Source: Planctomycetota bacterium
Lineage (GTDB): Bacteria > Planctomycetota > Phycisphaerae > Sedimentisphaerales > Anaerobacaceae
Assembly: GCA_019456145.1 (NCBI GenBank)
Contig: VRUL01000036.1
Span: forward strand, 1 to 53,495
DNA length: 53,495 bases
Direction: 5' to 3'
Numbering within the stretch: the first letter of the stretch is position 1; each line of letters opens with the position of its first letter. Below are positions 8,123-16,427 of this stretch, one piece after another. Below the pieces are notes generated by a model, which worked only from the letters and a program-made list of their open reading frames with translations, had not been told where the DNA came from and ran no database searches. A program made the position numbers and the translations under genes.

Positions 8123-9112
8123 ATGAACATAAGACTTCGATACGCACTGCTGACAATTACTATTCTACTGTCACCAACGCTGCTTTATTCCGAGGTTGAA
8201 ACTACATCGGCCGACCTGCCATCACCCACTCACGAAGAGGGCGAATCTATAGGCTTGACACCTCAGATAGAATTCGAAAATCTGGCCACGTTCTGCATGG
8301 ACAGAGAGGGTAATCTTCTGGCCTGCGATTCAAATTCAAACGAGATTAGAAAAATAAGTCCCGCAGGTAAACCATTAGCCAAATGGAAGCTGGAATTTAG
8401 CCCAAACGCTATTCACGCCTGTCCGGATGGCACCATATATACCGCCGGCCCAGGCAAAGTGGCCAAACTCGACGAGACAGGCAAAGTACTGAAAACGGTC
8501 GATACCGACGGCAATGACTTGCCAACCGGCAAACCTTCCGGTATCACCGCGACCAAGCGGGATGTTTTCTTATGTGTCGGCAGCAAAGGGACTCTTGGTT
8601 CCAAGTCGTGCATCGTACGGTTTGACCGTGAACTCAGTGATCCCAACATCATCGCAGAGGACCTTCGAGGATGCTGTCAGCGATTAGATATAGTCGCAAA
8701 AGACGGTGTGCTGTATGTAGCCGAAAACGCCCGGCACAGAGTTCTAAAGTATGACCGCAACGGCGAAATCCTCTCGAAGTGGGGAAATAAAGACCGTAAG
8801 GACATCGAAGGCTTTGGCAGTTGCTGCAATCCAATGAACCTTTGTTTCGGCCCGAAAGGGGAACTTTACACGGCCGAATCAGGTCTGGGCCGAATAAAAC
8901 GATACTCACTGGATGGTAAATTCCTCGAACTGATCGGTTACGTTGGCGTTGACCGGTTCACGCGTGCGACCCGCCTGGCTACGACGTGCAGCAACATTAC
9001 CATCGCCATCAATAAAGACGCATCACGTATATATGTCCTCGACTTCAAAAGCAACTTTATACGGGTGTTGGAGAGGGCAAATACCGAGGCGGACGCCGAG
9101 CCAAATCGCTAA
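8123..9112 (+). CDS. Secreted NHL-repeat beta-propeller protein
   Basis: The 329-aa protein has a signal peptide (LRYALLTITILLSPTLLYS). NHL-type blades follow, with recurrent patterns such as GVLYVAENARHRVLKYDRNG and GELYTAESGLGRIKRYSLDG. Cysteine pairs are conspicuous in GCCQRLD and GSCCNPMN. These could be disulfides or metal/heme ligands, which I cannot tell. NHL propellers serve as binding scaffolds, so no reaction is assigned. It lies 17 bp upstream of the PhnD/PQQ fusion gene and is probably in the same operon. The Shine-Dalgarno is AGGTCAGG. Confidence 0.8.
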   Translation: MNIRLRYALLTITILLSPTLLYSEVETTSADLPSPTHEEGESIGLTPQIEFENLATFCMDREGNLLACDSNSNEIRKISPAGKPLAKWKLEFSPNAIHACPDGTIYTAGPGKVAKLDETGKVLKTVDTDGNDLPTGKPSGITATKRDVFLCVGSKGTLGSKSCIVRFDRELSDPNIIAEDLRGCCQRLDIVAKDGVLYVAENARHRVLKYDRNGEILSKWGNKDRKDIEGFGSCCNPMNLCFGPKGELYTAESGLGRIKRYSLDGKFLELIGYVGVDRFTRATRLATTCSNITIAINKDASRIYVLDFKSNFIRVLERANTEADAEPNR

Positions 9113-9129
9113 CGTATCAAGGCCTCCAG

Positions 9130-11199
9130 GTGAAAACAATCTCAAAACAAATCTTTGGCCTTTTCCTGCTCGCGGTTTCTGTCGTATCGATTTTGTATGC
9201 AATCGGCCTGCTCAGCAGCAGGACCACACAACAGCGGGATGCTACCGCTGATGTGGACAATTTGCCACTGCGCATCGTGGTCATGGATCCTCTTTCCGAC
9301 CAATTAGCTTGTGATTGCGTAGAAGGCTACGCGCAGCGCAAGTACAACGAGCTTGCCGCATTCCTCGAAAAGCAGCTTGGCCGACCTGTAGAGCTTGCGT
9401 ATGGTGAAAATTTACCTGATATATTGACACTCAATCCAGGAAAGGTAGATTTGCTTATCGGCAAGGAGTCGATAGTCCTTTTCGACGCGGCTGAAACCAA
9501 ACTATCGATCCACCCCATCGCCCGGCTAACGGACAAGAGCGGTACTACAAATCTGAGCGGATTGTTCGTCGTCCGGCGTAACGACCCGGCAAACAGCGTC
9601 GAAGACCTGAAAGGTTATAAAATTCTCTTTGGGCCTGAGTATGACACCGAGAAGAGCACGGCTGCTATTGCCGCCCTTAAAACAAAAGGCGTGCCGATAC
9701 CCAAACAAATCAAGACCAAATCCAGTTGCAACCAGGCGGTAGTAGCTGTAATGGAGAAAGAGGCTGACGCCGCTGTGATTTCCAGCTTTAATTTGGCTTT
9801 ATTGGAAGGGTGCAGCACTATCGATAAAGGAATCCTGCGTGTAGTCGGGCGGACATCTGCTGTGCCTTTTATAACGGTCTTCGCGACCGATGCGGTGAGC
9901 CTTGAGAACGAAAAGCTGATTGTCGAGGCTCTGCTTGCCGTTGGAAAAAACAAGCGATTGTTGGCCCAGATGGAATCAAAGACCGGATTTGTCAATGTAC
10001 GCCGGCACCGATCTGAGACAACCAACCCCGATACCAGCCGACCCGTTGTGGAATGGACCGATTGGCGGGGCCCCAGGCGAGATGCCCTTAGCGGCTACGT
10101 GCCGAAGAAACTATCTGCAAAGCCGAAGTTTCTCTGGAGACAGCCGATGACAGGGATGGGGCTATCCGGCATCGCCGCTACGACCAGATACGTCATTGTC
10201 GCTGACAAAAGTAAGGAAAAGAAGCTGGATATTTTTCGCTGTCTGGATGCTGAAACGGGAGAGCAATTCTGGGCCATCGAGTATCCCGCACCTGAAGATA
10301 TGGATTTCAGCAATTCTCCCCGGGCCAATCCCGTCATCCACGAGGGGCTGGTATACCTGCTCGGTGCGTTCGGGGATTTGCACTGTGTAAACTTGAAAAC
10401 CGGCCAAGTCCTCTGGAAAAAGAATATCGTTAAAGAATTCGGGGCAGAGCTTGTCACGTGGGGGATGTGCTCGGCCCCGCTGATAGTCGGAGACAGACTG
10501 ATTGTCAATCCCGGCGCCAAAGACGCATCAATCGTGGCCCTGGACCGGCTTACAGGTAAAGTAATCTGGAAGACTCCCGGCGAGCAGGCCGGCTATTCAT
10601 CTTTTATCTTAGCAGCCTTTGGCAACGTTCGGCAGATTGTCGGATACGATTCGATCTCGCTCGGCGGCTGGGATCCTAAGACCGGGAAACGGCTGTGGAA
10701 ATTACTGCCCGATGATGAAGGCGATTTTAACGTTCCCACACCTATTTATATCGATGGCAAGTTGTTGGTCACAACTGAGAACAACGGAACCCGACTGTAC
10801 GGCTTCGATAGCAACGGTAAAATCCTGAGCAAGCCGCTTGCCCAGAATTTTGACCTTGGGCCCGACACTTCTACCCCGGTTGTTATTAACAACCTTGTGT
10901 TCGGTTGTTTGGGAGGGCTGTTTTGCCTGGACCTCAATAACGGCTTGAAGACTTTATACTCAGTGGATGACGACGCTTTTTTCGATTACGCGACACTTAT
11001 AGCCGGCAATGACCATGTGCTGATTATTACGGTAGAAGGTGAGCTTATCCTGATTGAGGCAGCCGGATATCGCTATACCCTAAAGTCGCGGCTGCGTCTG
11101 TTCGAGAAAAGCGAGGTTTTTTCTCATCCGGCACTTGTGGGCAACCGCTTGTACATTCGCAACACGACCGAGGCTTGCTGCCTTTTACTGGACAACTGA
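9130..11199 (+). CDS. PhnD-like binding domain fused to a PQQ/BamB-like beta-propeller
   Basis: The 689-aa protein starts at GTG with a membrane anchor or signal (IFGLFLLAVSVVSILYAIGLL). Residues about 50-285 resemble periplasmic phosphate/phosphonate-type (PhnD family) binding proteins: LPLRIVVMDPLS, FLEKQLGRPVELAYG, PGKVDLLIGKES and VEDLKGYKILFGPEYDT. Residues about 315-689 form a PQQ-like propeller with repeated blades such as LHCVNLKTGQVLWKK and IVALDRLTGKVIWKT. A CDCVEG motif lies near residue 60. No transporter permease is nearby, so the binding domain may act as a sensor or scaffold. It converges on the next gene with a 12-bp gap. Confidence 0.8.
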   Translation: MKTISKQIFGLFLLAVSVVSILYAIGLLSSRTTQQRDATADVDNLPLRIVVMDPLSDQLACDCVEGYAQRKYNELAAFLEKQLGRPVELAYGENLPDILTLNPGKVDLLIGKESIVLFDAAETKLSIHPIARLTDKSGTTNLSGLFVVRRNDPANSVEDLKGYKILFGPEYDTEKSTAAIAALKTKGVPIPKQIKTKSSCNQAVVAVMEKEADAAVISSFNLALLEGCSTIDKGILRVVGRTSAVPFITVFATDAVSLENEKLIVEALLAVGKNKRLLAQMESKTGFVNVRRHRSETTNPDTSRPVVEWTDWRGPRRDALSGYVPKKLSAKPKFLWRQPMTGMGLSGIAATTRYVIVADKSKEKKLDIFRCLDAETGEQFWAIEYPAPEDMDFSNSPRANPVIHEGLVYLLGAFGDLHCVNLKTGQVLWKKNIVKEFGAELVTWGMCSAPLIVGDRLIVNPGAKDASIVALDRLTGKVIWKTPGEQAGYSSFILAAFGNVRQIVGYDSISLGGWDPKTGKRLWKLLPDDEGDFNVPTPIYIDGKLLVTTENNGTRLYGFDSNGKILSKPLAQNFDLGPDTSTPVVINNLVFGCLGGLFCLDLNNGLKTLYSVDDDAFFDYATLIAGNDHVLIITVEGELILIEAAGYRYTLKSRLRLFEKSEVFSHPALVGNRLYIRNTTEACCLLLDN

Positions 11200-11211
11200 C
11201 AGCTACTTAGG

Positions 11212-14200
11212 CTATTTCCCACCACCTCTATCTGTAACTTGAACTATATCTGTGGCTTTGAAGATGTTCCCGTCCTTCAATTGGCCGGTGATTATCATTT
11301 CGACTTCGCCGATATCGAGTATGCTTTGAACTTCTTCGCGACTGAACCTTGCGGTCGCGACTTGCTGTTGTTCATTGACCGAGAACTGCTCAGCTTTAAT
11401 TTGCTCTTCAAGAAGAACGCTGTTGGGGTCGATGTCGGCAACATTGTAACCTTCCGGCAGCCGGATATAGCAGGTAATCCACTTACCTTTGCTCGCGAGG
11501 TTGATAGTACGGGGGATAATCTTAGCCTGTGCTGGTATTGTGGGGTTGTATTCGTAGGCACCCATATCTATTCGCCCACCGACGATGCGCGGCTTGCCAT
11601 CGAGGTCTGTTTTGTTAGGCTCGGCCAGATAATTCGGGTCACCTGCATCGATGCACAGCGAATCTTCCAGCAAATGATAGTCTCGGTTGTCTTCATTCAC
11701 AAACAGGGGATCGGCGTCGATGTTTCCTTCTCCGGGCCAGCCGTTCTGAATGTCGCTATAGGTTATTGTAATCGTTGAGTTGTCGTTGTTCCATATTTCG
11801 TTACCGCCATCCCAGATAATAGAGCTGTTTACCCGAATGTCACTTGGAGAGTAGAAAGAATCACAAGCCAGAGCTCTTCCGAAGTTTGCCGAATTGTCAC
11901 TGAATGTGCAGTTAGTCATGGTTGCATTGCTGTAGTTTCTGCTGTATATCCCGCCGCCGGCTAGCCCTGCCACGTTTCCACTGAACATGCAGTTGGTCAG
12001 GGTTGTGCTGCGGGACTCATTGTATATCGCGCCGCCGCGTCCCCATTCACCCAGTGCAGAGTTGCCGCTGAACGTGCATCTGATTAATGTTGGTCTGCCA
12101 GACCCGTTCCACATGCCGCCGCCGCTGGTATTCCAGGTTGCTTCGGCACAGTTGCCACTGAAGGTACAGTTGGTCAATATCGGGCTGTTGTCCCTATTGT
12201 TGTAAATCCCGCCACCGTCGGCGTATTTGCCTGTGGCCAAGTTTCGGCTGAATGTGCAGTTGTTTATTGCCGGGCTGCTCCAACTGGCATTGTACATCCC
12301 GCCGCCGTACTGCGCGGAGTTGCTGCTGAAGGTGCAGTTGTTCAGTGTGGGATTGCTATTCCAGCCATTGTACATCCCACCGCCCCAATTGTCTGGATAT
12401 GGTCCGTCGGCATTGCCGCCGGTGACGGTAAAGCCATCTAATACGGATGTCTTGTCAGTATATTGCTGGGAAGTGAGGACGTGCCAACTATTTTCACTCC
12501 TGCTCGGTTCAGCAGAGAGCTCACGGGCGTAAGCGGCTTCTACATCGTCTCCATTGAGGTCACCACTTAAAATTGTCTCATACAAGTCTATGTCCCGAGC
12601 ATCGGGATCAAGTTCATCGAATCTAGGGTAACCACCTTTGATAGCCAAACCATTGAGGAGCTTGAACGTCGCTTTGCGGTCGCCGGGCGTGAATCCATTC
12701 CCCTGGTCGGGCTTATAAATTCCCTGTGCCACGCGGAGCTCCTCAACCTCGGGCACAACCTCTGCAACGCGCAGCGCATCCTGCAAGCGGGTAAACGCAT
12801 CGGTCCAGGTTGTGCCGTCACTTGCGCCGGGGGCACTGCTATCAACATACAAAACTGTGGGAGCTTCATCGTCCAATTCAGTTGCCGTAACAGAAGTGGT
12901 AACGAATCCAGCAGCACTTATGGAAATGAGCGCTTGTCCATGCAAGTAATCTTTATCCTGGGCCGCAGTAAGCTTTACAACCTGGGATTCTCGGTAATTC
13001 GATGAGTCGAAAATCAACAAATCCGGTGGCTTGACCTTAATATCTCGGTCTCCTGACCCGTGAGCTACCGTAACCTCAACAGTCTCCCGCGGGTCCATCG
13101 CCAATGCTACTGAAAATTCTGCTTTCCTTCCCTCAGGAATCGTGACTGATTCGGTGCTCAACAAAAAGCCCTGGTTTGGCCCTTCATGCGCTCCCATATC
13201 CACGGTTCCATTTATGAAACGCGGATTACCATCGATGTCGGTTAATACCGATGGTGGAAGCGCCGAGTTGTCACCTGCATCCAGACAGGCAGAGCCCGCC
13301 AATAAACGCAAGTCGTCATCCTCTGTGCCGGTAACGTTATCAGCACCATCGGTCTCGACGAATAATGGGTCTTCGCCGGTATTTCCGATTCCACCTAAAT
13401 CGCCGGTCCAGCCCTGAATGCAACTGTAGTTGGGGACCCATCGTTCATCGACCTCCGCGTAAACATGCGTCAACTCACTCACGCCGCCGCTGTCCCTGTT
13501 GCCCCAGAGAATACAGTTGGTGATATTCGGCCACACATCGCTGAAGATAGCACCGCCCTGCCGGACCGCCTTGTTGCTGCTGAGCGTGCAGTTGATGAAC
13601 GTGCCACCGCCGCCATCGACGTTCCACACTGCGCCACCGCCTACGTCGGCCTCGTTGCCGTTGAAGACGCAGTTTACGAATATCGGGCTGTTCTCCCAGT
13701 TCCATACGCCGCCGCCATTCGAGCCAGATGTGTTCCCGATGAAACTACAGTGGATAAACGTTGTCGAAGCCAGGTTCAGCATCCCGCCGCCGCTACCACC
13801 GGCCGAGTTCCCGATGAACGTGCAGCGGCTCACCTTCGGCCTACCGCCGGTGGACATCCCGCCGCCGGTGTATGCTGAGTTGCTGCTGAAAGTGCAGTTT
13901 TTCACTGTTGGGCTGCTGTAGTATAAGTTGTACATCCCACCGCCGCTATCATGTTGATCCACGTAGAAGCCATCAGCATTGCCGGCAGTAATGGTGAAGC
14001 CGTCGAGGATGGCGGTTTCGTCAGTTTCTCTGGCGGTCACCACGTGGTAGCTGTTCTCGGCGCGGCATGGGTCGTTGAGCAAATCCCGGGGATCGTTCAC
14101 ATCAACGTCATTGCCGTTGAGGTCGCCGGTGATGATGGTTTCGTAAAGTTCGAAGTCACGGGCGTTGGGATCCGGAGTGCCTGTGCCGGCATAGCCGCCT

Positions 14201-15399
14201 TTTAGAGTTACGCCATTTTTTAGCTGGAATGTGGCTTCACGGTCGCCGGGTGTGATTTCGGCTCCCTGGTCGGTTTTGTAGGTGCCCTGGGCAACGTGGA
14301 TTTCGTCGCCGGACCAGGCAGCAGTTAGTGCGTCCTGGAGGAAATTGTATGCATCGGCCCATGATGAGCCATCGTTTGCACCCTCGGCGTCGGCATCGAC
14401 GTAGATTATTTTCGGCGGGACCGGTGTCATTACAAATGCGTGGTTTACCCATTCTTCACTTAGACCGTAACCCACGATCTGACCGCGGTTGTTGATGTCA
14501 AGAGCTAACTCCAATCTTTTCCAGCCACGATTGGAGAGAACCAGCTCGTCGAGTCTAATCATGCCGATTTCGGCATCCCAGTAGAAGGGATAATATTCAC
14601 CCTCTTGGTATGCCGCTCCTCCGACCACCTGCCCGGCATCGTTAATTGTGCAGAACTCGCTGTATTGCCCTAGTGTACCCAGGTCAGTCATCTCACCGTC
14701 TTCCCAGAGAAAAACATTTTCGCCGCCCGAAATACCGACAATCTGCCCGCTGTCATTAATGCTGTGGGCGCTGCTGGAATTGGAATAGGAACTGGGAAGT
14801 ACGCCCAGATCACGCATGCCGTTGATACTGTCCCAGAGGAATGCGTGAGAACCTTGGCCAGAGGACGAACTTCCGACCACCTGTCCAACGTTATTGATAG
14901 CCTTGGCATAGCTCGTACTGCCACCGAGAGTGCCAAGGTCTATCATGTCACCGTCTTCCCAGAGAAAGGCAGTAACATTTGATTCCCCAACTACCTGCCC
15001 GGTATTATTGATACTCCAAGCCCGGCTATTGGCGTAGCCGGGAAGTGTACCAAGGTCAATCATACCTCTGGTTTTGCCCCAGAGGAAAGCATGATGTTCA
15101 CCACCGCCAGTGCTCGACCACCCCGTCACCTGCCCGGCGTCGTTGACGCCGGTGGCATTGGCCCAGATCCCACCGAGTACACCCAGGTCTGTCATGCCGG
15201 TCGTTTTGTCCCAGAGAAAAGCACGCGTATACCCGCCGTAGATCAGAACTCCTCCAACGACTTGCCCTGCGTCGTTAATTCCAGAGGCCCAACCAGGACC
15301 GAGGTCGATGATTTCGTATCTGGGTAGTGCCGCGAATGTTACCTGAGCCAGAAGAATAGAGATGACGATTGCCGATAGAAGGATAGATTTGACTTTCAT
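11212..15399 (-). CDS. Giant secreted HAF-repeat and right-handed beta-helix protein
   Basis: The 1395-aa protein has a signal peptide (ILLSAIVISILLAQVTFA). Residues about 28-325 hold seven or so HAF repeats with the signature DLGTLGG and IND-GQVVG. Two homologous right-handed beta-helix modules follow (about 333-740 and 850-1260). Each opens with a YVD...DG-sW-dA-lQDAL stretch and contains many Pmp-like units (NCTFSSNSA, GGGMYN). A Calx-beta-like spacer (EGRKAEFSVALAM) separates them. Such proteins are usually surface adhesins or carbohydrate-active scaffolds, but no catalytic site is evident. The Shine-Dalgarno is AGGAGA. Confidence 0.88.
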   Translation of the reverse strand: MKVKSILLSAIVISILLAQVTFAALPRYEIIDLGPGWASGINDAGQVVGGVLIYGGYTRAFLWDKTTGMTDLGVLGGIWANATGVNDAGQVTGWSSTGGGEHHAFLWGKTRGMIDLGTLPGYANSRAWSINNTGQVVGESNVTAFLWEDGDMIDLGTLGGSTSYAKAINNVGQVVGSSSSGQGSHAFLWDSINGMRDLGVLPSSYSNSSSAHSINDSGQIVGISGGENVFLWEDGEMTDLGTLGQYSEFCTINDAGQVVGGAAYQEGEYYPFYWDAEIGMIRLDELVLSNRGWKRLELALDINNRGQIVGYGLSEEWVNHAFVMTPVPPKIIYVDADAEGANDGSSWADAYNFLQDALTAAWSGDEIHVAQGTYKTDQGAEITPGDREATFQLKNGVTLKGGYAGTGTPDPNARDFELYETIITGDLNGNDVDVNDPRDLLNDPCRAENSYHVVTARETDETAILDGFTITAGNADGFYVDQHDSGGGMYNLYYSSPTVKNCTFSSNSAYTGGGMSTGGRPKVSRCTFIGNSAGGSGGGMLNLASTTFIHCSFIGNTSGSNGGGVWNWENSPIFVNCVFNGNEADVGGGAVWNVDGGGGTFINCTLSSNKAVRQGGAIFSDVWPNITNCILWGNRDSGGVSELTHVYAEVDERWVPNYSCIQGWTGDLGGIGNTGEDPLFVETDGADNVTGTEDDDLRLLAGSACLDAGDNSALPPSVLTDIDGNPRFINGTVDMGAHEGPNQGFLLSTESVTIPEGRKAEFSVALAMDPRETVEVTVAHGSGDRDIKVKPPDLLIFDSSNYRESQVVKLTAAQDKDYLHGQALISISAAGFVTTSVTATELDDEAPTVLYVDSSAPGASDGTTWTDAFTRLQDALRVAEVVPEVEELRVAQGIYKPDQGNGFTPGDRKATFKLLNGLAIKGGYPRFDELDPDARDIDLYETILSGDLNGDDVEAAYARELSAEPSRSENSWHVLTSQQYTDKTSVLDGFTVTGGNADGPYPDNWGGGMYNGWNSNPTLNNCTFSSNSAQYGGGMYNASWSSPAINNCTFSRNLATGKYADGGGIYNNRDNSPILTNCTFSGNCAEATWNTSGGGMWNGSGRPTLIRCTFSGNSALGEWGRGGAIYNESRSTTLTNCMFSGNVAGLAGGGIYSRNYSNATMTNCTFSDNSANFGRALACDSFYSPSDIRVNSSIIWDGGNEIWNNDNSTITITYSDIQNGWPGEGNIDADPLFVNEDNRDYHLLEDSLCIDAGDPNYLAEPNKTDLDGKPRIVGGRIDMGAYEYNPTIPAQAKIIPRTINLASKGKWITCYIRLPEGYNVADIDPNSVLLEEQIKAEQFSVNEQQQVATARFSREEVQSILDIGEVEMIITGQLKDGNIFKATDIVQVTDRGGGK

Positions 15400-15453
15400 T
15401 TTCTTTCTCCTAATTCAATTTTGTTCAAACCTACATAAAAGCCGTGTAAAAAT

Positions 15454-15459
15454 ATTATA
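15454..15459 (-). promoter_or_regulatory. Putative -10 box for the HAF/beta-helix gene
   Basis: A perfect TATAAT on the minus strand about 55 nt before the ATG. No good -35 hexamer is found at the right spacing, so the call is weak. Confidence 0.3.
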
Positions 15460-15644
15460 GCATTTCTAAGGTGGAATTTATAAAAAAATGGCATTTTTTC
15501 GGACGCAAGAGGGAGATTTCTTGTTTTGAAGTGGTTTTTTAACAATGTTTTGGATGGTAATCAGGCCAAAAAAGGCAAAAACAAACAAAAAAGTCCACTA
15601 ATCACAACGGGCTCTGGACGTAAATTTTATCCAAGCGTAACTGT

Positions 15645-15920
15645 CTATTTCCCTAACTGATCGATTAATCGCTGCGGATCAGATTCGACAACTCCGACTT
15701 CATATAAAAAGTCTGGAGATAGATCTGCATTGTTGTCCCACACTATTGTGTCTATGTCCGTGTTTACATGGGCGGTCTTAAAGTAATCAATATTCTTCAA
15801 CGGCTCAAAGATTTCGCCATCTAAGTATGGTTTTAAATCTACGAGTTTGGCAACGCCATCTTCAAAAGTCAACAATAGCTTATACTCAGATATATATGTT
15901 ACATCTTCTACAAAGTGCAC
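15645..15920 (-). CDS. DUF2442 domain protein
   Basis: The 91-aa protein shows the DUF2442 pattern: an N-terminal VEDVTYISEYKLLLTFEDG, then KLVDLKPYL and a C-terminal TIVWDNNADLSPDFLYE. It begins at GTG, 7 nt after TAGGAG. It follows the DUF4160 gene by 10 bp, and the two families are very often adjacent and resemble toxin-antitoxin-like or regulatory pairs. The biochemical function is unknown. Confidence 0.85.
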   Translation of the reverse strand: MHFVEDVTYISEYKLLLTFEDGVAKLVDLKPYLDGEIFEPLKNIDYFKTAHVNTDIDTIVWDNNADLSPDFLYEVGVVESDPQRLIDQLGK

Positions 15921-15930
15921 ACTACAACTC

Positions 15931-16191
15931 CTATACTAAAGGGGAAATCTTATGTAAAGGTTTTTTCGCCATCGCAAGTTCCCAATCATCTTTCAACTCA
16001 TCCCGATGCTCGAAAGCCCATTCCAGAACCAAAGAAATAACGCGATTGGGCAGACTGCCCTCGATAAGCTTCAAATCCGCTATAGAAAAAACACCAGTCT
16101 GGTCGCCATACTTGGCATGAAAATGCGGTGGCTGATGCTCTTGATAATACATTGCAATAATAATTCCGAGAAATCTGCTGATCTCGGGCAT
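15931..16191 (-). CDS. DUF4160 domain protein
   Basis: The 86-aa protein carries the family hallmark MPEISRF-GIIIAMYYQEHQPPHFHAKYG with its conserved PPHFH, then a helical C-terminus (VLEWAFEHRDEL). I chose the ATG directly before PEISRF because family members begin MPxIS and AGAGG lies at suitable distance. A TTG five codons further upstream overlaps that site. It is paired with DUF2442 just downstream. A toxin-antitoxin-like role is often suggested for such pairs but is unproven. Confidence 0.85.
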   Translation of the reverse strand: MPEISRFLGIIIAMYYQEHQPPHFHAKYGDQTGVFSIADLKLIEGSLPNRVISLVLEWAFEHRDELKDDWELAMAKKPLHKISPLV

Positions 16192-16297
16192 CATAATACC
16201 TCTCAATTTGTCGTTACTTCATATAAGCCAGCAACCGGAATAACTCTTTCATGTCATTAGTATAGGGCGAATCTTTTCAAAATACAATTATTTCTCT

Positions 16298-16386
16298 AAG
16301 CTGAGTGGTTTTGGTGTTTAGGCCGACCGAAAAGGAACCCGCATAAAACGTGGGATTAAATACAACCGAAAACCACAAGTCAGCTT
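16298..16386. repeat. 89-bp imperfect inverted repeat (MITE-like or structured RNA)
   Basis: AAGCTGA (16298-16304) pairs with TCAGCTT (16380-16386), and GTGGTTTT (16305-16312) pairs with AAAACCAC (16369-16376), with a 3-nt bulge. Further partial pairing occurs inside. It lies downstream of the HEAT-repeat gene. A separate palindrome GGGATAAATCCC follows at about 16388-16399. It could be a mobile miniature element, a terminator-like hairpin or an RNA. Confidence 0.5.
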
Positions 16387-16427
16387 GGGGATAAATCCCT
16401 ATTCCTGCCTTGGCAAGAACAATCAAT

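Noticed and set aside
12227..13921. Long plus-strand open frames opposite the beta-helix gene
   Set aside because: They are Pro-rich shadows of GGG/GGM codons in the repeats of the minus-strand gene, with no domain and no ribosome-binding site.
11212..15399. CRISPR-like or tandem DNA repeats
   Set aside because: The periodicity comes from degenerate protein repeats (HAF, Pmp) with no identical direct repeat and no spacers of constant length.
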